From Prevotella sp. UBA4376 (lineage in GTDB: Bacteria; Bacteroidota; Bacteroidia; Bacteroidales; Bacteroidaceae), in assembly GCA_002391185.1 (NCBI GenBank), contig DGRY01000111.1, positions 356 through 7,378 of the forward strand: DNA of 7,023 nt, given 5' to 3'. The notes under the pieces are model-generated. The model did no database searches. It was not told the origin of the DNA and worked only from the letters and a program-made list of their open reading frames with translations. This document shows positions 6,503 through 7,023 of the stretch, one piece after another; the stretch's first letter is position 1; the number at the start of each line of letters is the position of its first letter. The translations under genes and the position numbers were made by a program.

Positions 6503-7023
6503 TTACTCACCTTTTTCCATCTTAGCTTTCAAGTCAGCCAATACATCAAGGTCACCAAGAGAAGTACCTGCAGCTACGTTGTTGATAGCTGGAGCGTCGT
6601 TCTTCTTAGCAGCTGTGTGCTTACGTGCTGGCTTAACCTCGTCCTTACCCTCTTCGAAGGTACGGCTGTGAGAAAGGATGATGCGCTTTGTCTCCTTAAC
6701 AAACTCGATAACCTTGAATGAGAGTTCCTCACCAAGCTGAGCCTGTGTACCATCCTGCTTAACAAGATGCTTTGGAGTTGCGAAGCCTTCGCCACCCTCG
6801 TTGAGAGTGATAACAGCACCCTTGTCCATAACTTCTGTAATCTTACCTTCGTGTACAGAACCTGGTGTGTAGAGACTCTCGTAAGCATCCCAAGGATTAT
6901 CCTCGAGCTGTTTGTGACCGAGGCTAAGACGACGGTTCTCCTTATCGATGTCGAGAACAACTACATCGATGTCTGCACCCTGCTGTGTGAACTCTGAAGG
7001 ATGCTTAACTTTCTTTGTCCAAG
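6503..7023 (-). CDS. rpsA: 30S ribosomal protein S1, partial (N-terminal part beyond window edge)
   Basis: Only the last 172 codons are present; the frame is open to the window edge. S1 binds mRNA on the small ribosomal subunit through repeated S1 (OB-fold) domains. The visible part begins inside one S1 domain (WTKKVKHPSEF, then VVVLDIDKENRRLSLGHKQ), continues with the linker DNPWDAYESLY, and then a complete last S1 domain from PGSVHEGKITEVMDKGAVITL through FKVIEFVKETKRIILSHSR. The protein ends in a Lys/Ala-rich and then acidic-helical tail (about 35-40 residues) ending in MEKGE. The two domain ends with their xRRLSLGHKQ and xKRIILSHSR signatures identify tandem S1 repeats. The methionine at 6829 is internal and not a start. 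Codon choice is strongly biased, as expected of a highly expressed ribosomal gene. The gene is followed by an intrinsic terminator and then rho in the same direction. Confidence 0.95.
   Translation of the reverse strand, partial: WTKKVKHPSEFTQQGADIDVVVLDIDKENRRLSLGHKQLEDNPWDAYESLYTPGSVHEGKITEVMDKGAVITLNEGGEGFATPKHLVKQDGTQAQLGEELSFKVIEFVKETKRIILSHSRTFEEGKDEVKPARKHTAAKKNDAPAINNVAAGTSLGDLDVLADLKAKMEKGE

Noticed and set aside
6503..6829. Separate 108-residue protein starting at the methionine at 6829
   Set aside because: The frame continues upstream to the window edge with S1-domain sequence, so this methionine is internal to rpsA.
6574..6960. 128-codon open frame overlapping rpsA in another frame
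   Set aside because: The Arg/Ser/Leu-rich product reflects the biased codons of rpsA; the real frame has clear S1 domains.
1..7023. Mobile element, CRISPR array, tRNA or defence cassette
   Set aside because: I saw no transposase, integrase, spaced direct repeats, cloverleaf sequence or target-site duplications; most of the window is housekeeping genes.

Overview
The window looks like a core chromosomal segment of a Bacteroidota bacterium, most likely in the Bacteroides/Prevotella group. Three things point there: promoters of the TTTG-N18..20-TAnnTTTG type in front of three genes, no Shine-Dalgarno sequence before any visible start codon, and a Rho factor with a very long acidic insertion. 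It contains no IS, phage, CRISPR, tRNA or rRNA. Genus-level placement is an inference from protein style and base composition.

Layout, left to right. The 5' part of radA runs leftward off the window edge (1-1126). A 94-bp divergent spacer (1127-1220) holds two overlapping promoters, one for radA and one for a rightward two-gene operon. That operon encodes a 303-aa lipoprotein with a periplasmic-binding-protein-like fold (1221-2132) and, 2 bp later, a 724-aa tetratricopeptide-repeat protein with no recognisable signal peptide (2135-4309). The operon converges on rho. The 78-bp convergent gap is almost filled by a 21-bp-arm inverted repeat (4312-4383) that probably serves as a two-way terminator. 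rho (4388-6337) is leftward and complete at 649 codons. It has its own promoter and a C-rich, G-poor leader of about 68 nt. Upstream of it lies the 3' end of rpsA (6503-7023, leftward), closed by a strong intrinsic terminator whose T-tract runs directly into the rho promoter.

Working together: rpsA (ribosomal protein S1), rho (transcription termination) and radA (recombination branch migration) are housekeeping information-processing genes that merely adjoin one another. The lipoprotein/TPR pair is the only part whose job is unclear. One product should sit outside the inner membrane and the other inside the cell. No transporter permease or ATPase gene accompanies the binding-protein-like lipoprotein in this window.

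I did not find a clearly new defence, mobile or biosynthetic system. The points most worth a second look are the orphan lipoprotein/TPR operon, the long disordered region of Rho, the rut-like rho leader, and the convergent inverted repeat with internal TTGAACG repeats.
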